From contig JALLAZ010000389.1 in NCBI GenBank assembly GCA_036939755.1, positions 1-16,164 on the forward strand: DNA of 16,164 bases, written 5' to 3'. A program made the translations under genes and the position numbers. The notes beneath the pieces are model-generated. The model was not told the DNA's origin. It saw only the letters and a program-made list of their open reading frames with translations, and did not search any database. This document shows, piece by piece, positions 15,523 to 16,164 of the stretch (within the stretch, counting starts at the first letter, position 1; each line of letters opens with the position of its first letter). Source of the stretch: Stephanodiscus triporus (Eukaryota; Bacillariophyta; Thalassiosirophyceae; Thalassiosirales; Thalassiosiraceae).

Positions 15523-16164
15523 TTTGAGGTGGATATGAAATATTACAACTTTAGGTTGATAAGTATGATATGATAGAAAAATATTATGGGTGGGCATGGC
15601 CTTGGCTTTCCCGCCATGAATAATATCTAGAGTACTATTAGCACAGACGGGGTTTAGCCAAAATAACGGGCTCCTACAGCAGAATAGCCAAAATAATTTG
15701 GCTAGTACTATTCCCAAAATATACGAAAAGTATCAATGATTTAACTACCGTTAGACCGGGGTTTAAGCACCAACTATTTTTTTAAATTGCGACAGCTAAA
15801 TCGATCGGAAGCTCTTTTTCCCCACATCGTAAAAAGTTAAGATTGAGGGCTGTGTCAATCCTTATTAGATGACCAGCATACCATTGGATTCGTCTTGATG
15901 CGCTGAATCATTTAGGCGTATCACCCATTTTCTTAAAAAGATTGCATCAATCTCAAATTTGATCTTTTCTATTGAAAAAACTCTTCAAATCCTGCTTTTT
16001 TCGAAAATGTGATTCCACGGCCAGTAGAGTCGTTTTTGTCATCTGGCAGCAGCACTTTGAAGTGATTTTTTTTCTTAATCCGATTTTCTGCGATTCTTGT
16101 ATTTCAGGGCAGCATTTTGAATTTTTTTAGTTCCTACGCACACGCAAAGACTGGATATTCTCTG
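15523..16164. other. 3' flanking non-coding region (3' UTR and intergenic)
   Basis: It is A+T-rich, with no open frame on either strand that looks like a gene. The beginning must hold the 3' UTR, but no single canonical AATAAA signal stands out; AATAATATC near 15619-15628 and other AT-rich words are weak candidates. It contains a small repeat and hairpin cluster (15631-15712) and an imperfect direct repeat GCAGCA-TTTGAA (16049-16061 and 16109-16121), both near homopolymer T runs. No tRNA or rRNA was recognised. Confidence 0.6.
15631..15712. repeat. Small repeat cluster with a perfect 8-bp hairpin
   Basis: AGTACTATT occurs at 15631-15639 and 15704-15712, and TAGCCAAAATAA occurs at 15655-15666 and again at 15685-15696. 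The second copy continues into a perfect inverted repeat, TAGCCAAA-ATAA-TTTGGCTA (15685-15704). It lies about 110-190 bases after the stop codon. It could be part of a 3' UTR or termination structure, or the remnant of a small mobile element flanked by 9-base repeats. I cannot tell which. Confidence 0.65.

Noticed and set aside
15334..15717. A - strand frame overlapping the last exon and 3' flank
   Set aside because: It has no recognisable domain, and half of it is the complement of the conserved HECT C-lobe.
16049..16121. Imperfect direct repeat GCAGCA-TTTGAA near the right end
   Set aside because: It has only 12 of 13 bases in common, near T runs in AT-rich sequence. Too short to support an element; mentioned only under the 3' flanking region.

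Overview
The window holds one very large, intron-rich gene on the + strand, about 126 bases of 5' leader or promoter sequence, and about 640 bases of non-coding sequence after the gene. The organism is a eukaryote. GT-AG introns of about 70-220 bases, many with GTGAGT donors, a giant HECT ligase with a non-animal domain set, and low-complexity Asp/Thr/Ser/Gly tracts suggest a unicellular alga. A diatom or related stramenopile is my best guess; this is inference, not proof.

By joining reading frames across consensus splice sites I built a 17-exon model: 127-423, 644-3400, 3480-4381, 4481-4976, 5069-5235, 5319-7256, 7338-8228, 8305-8431, 8555-13086, 13185-13623, 13735-13832, 13951-14033, 14120-14221, 14307-14545, 14615-14928, 15033-15127 and 15224-15522. 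The spliced length is 13,776 nt (4,592 codons including the final TAG). All junction phases agree. The product is a HUWE1/Tom1/UPL1-type HECT E3 ubiquitin ligase. From N to C terminus it has a low-complexity N-terminus, DUF908, DUF913, an SH3-like module with its own exon, a UBA domain, armadillo-like helices, a Lys-rich linker, an acidic tract, DUF4414 with ubiquitin-binding motifs, further helices, and a complete HECT domain. The predicted catalytic Cys4558 lies 33 residues from the C-terminus.

Two things stand out. First, introns 5 and 9 of this gene, almost 8 kb apart, are about 90% identical over the whole length of the shorter one. Introns rarely stay alike unless recently copied, so this looks like an introner-type (self-spreading intron) family. 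Second, the otherwise intact frame has a single in-frame TGA (7075-7077, codon 2126) between the UBA domain and the downstream conserved region, with no consensus intron to remove it. It could be a nonsense allele, an assembly error, an unusual very short intron or readthrough.

The first 3 kb or so is much richer in G+C and triplet-like repeats than the rest. Intron density is highest in the HECT-coding end, where eight introns fall in about 2.4 kb, against a single 4.5-kb exon just before it.
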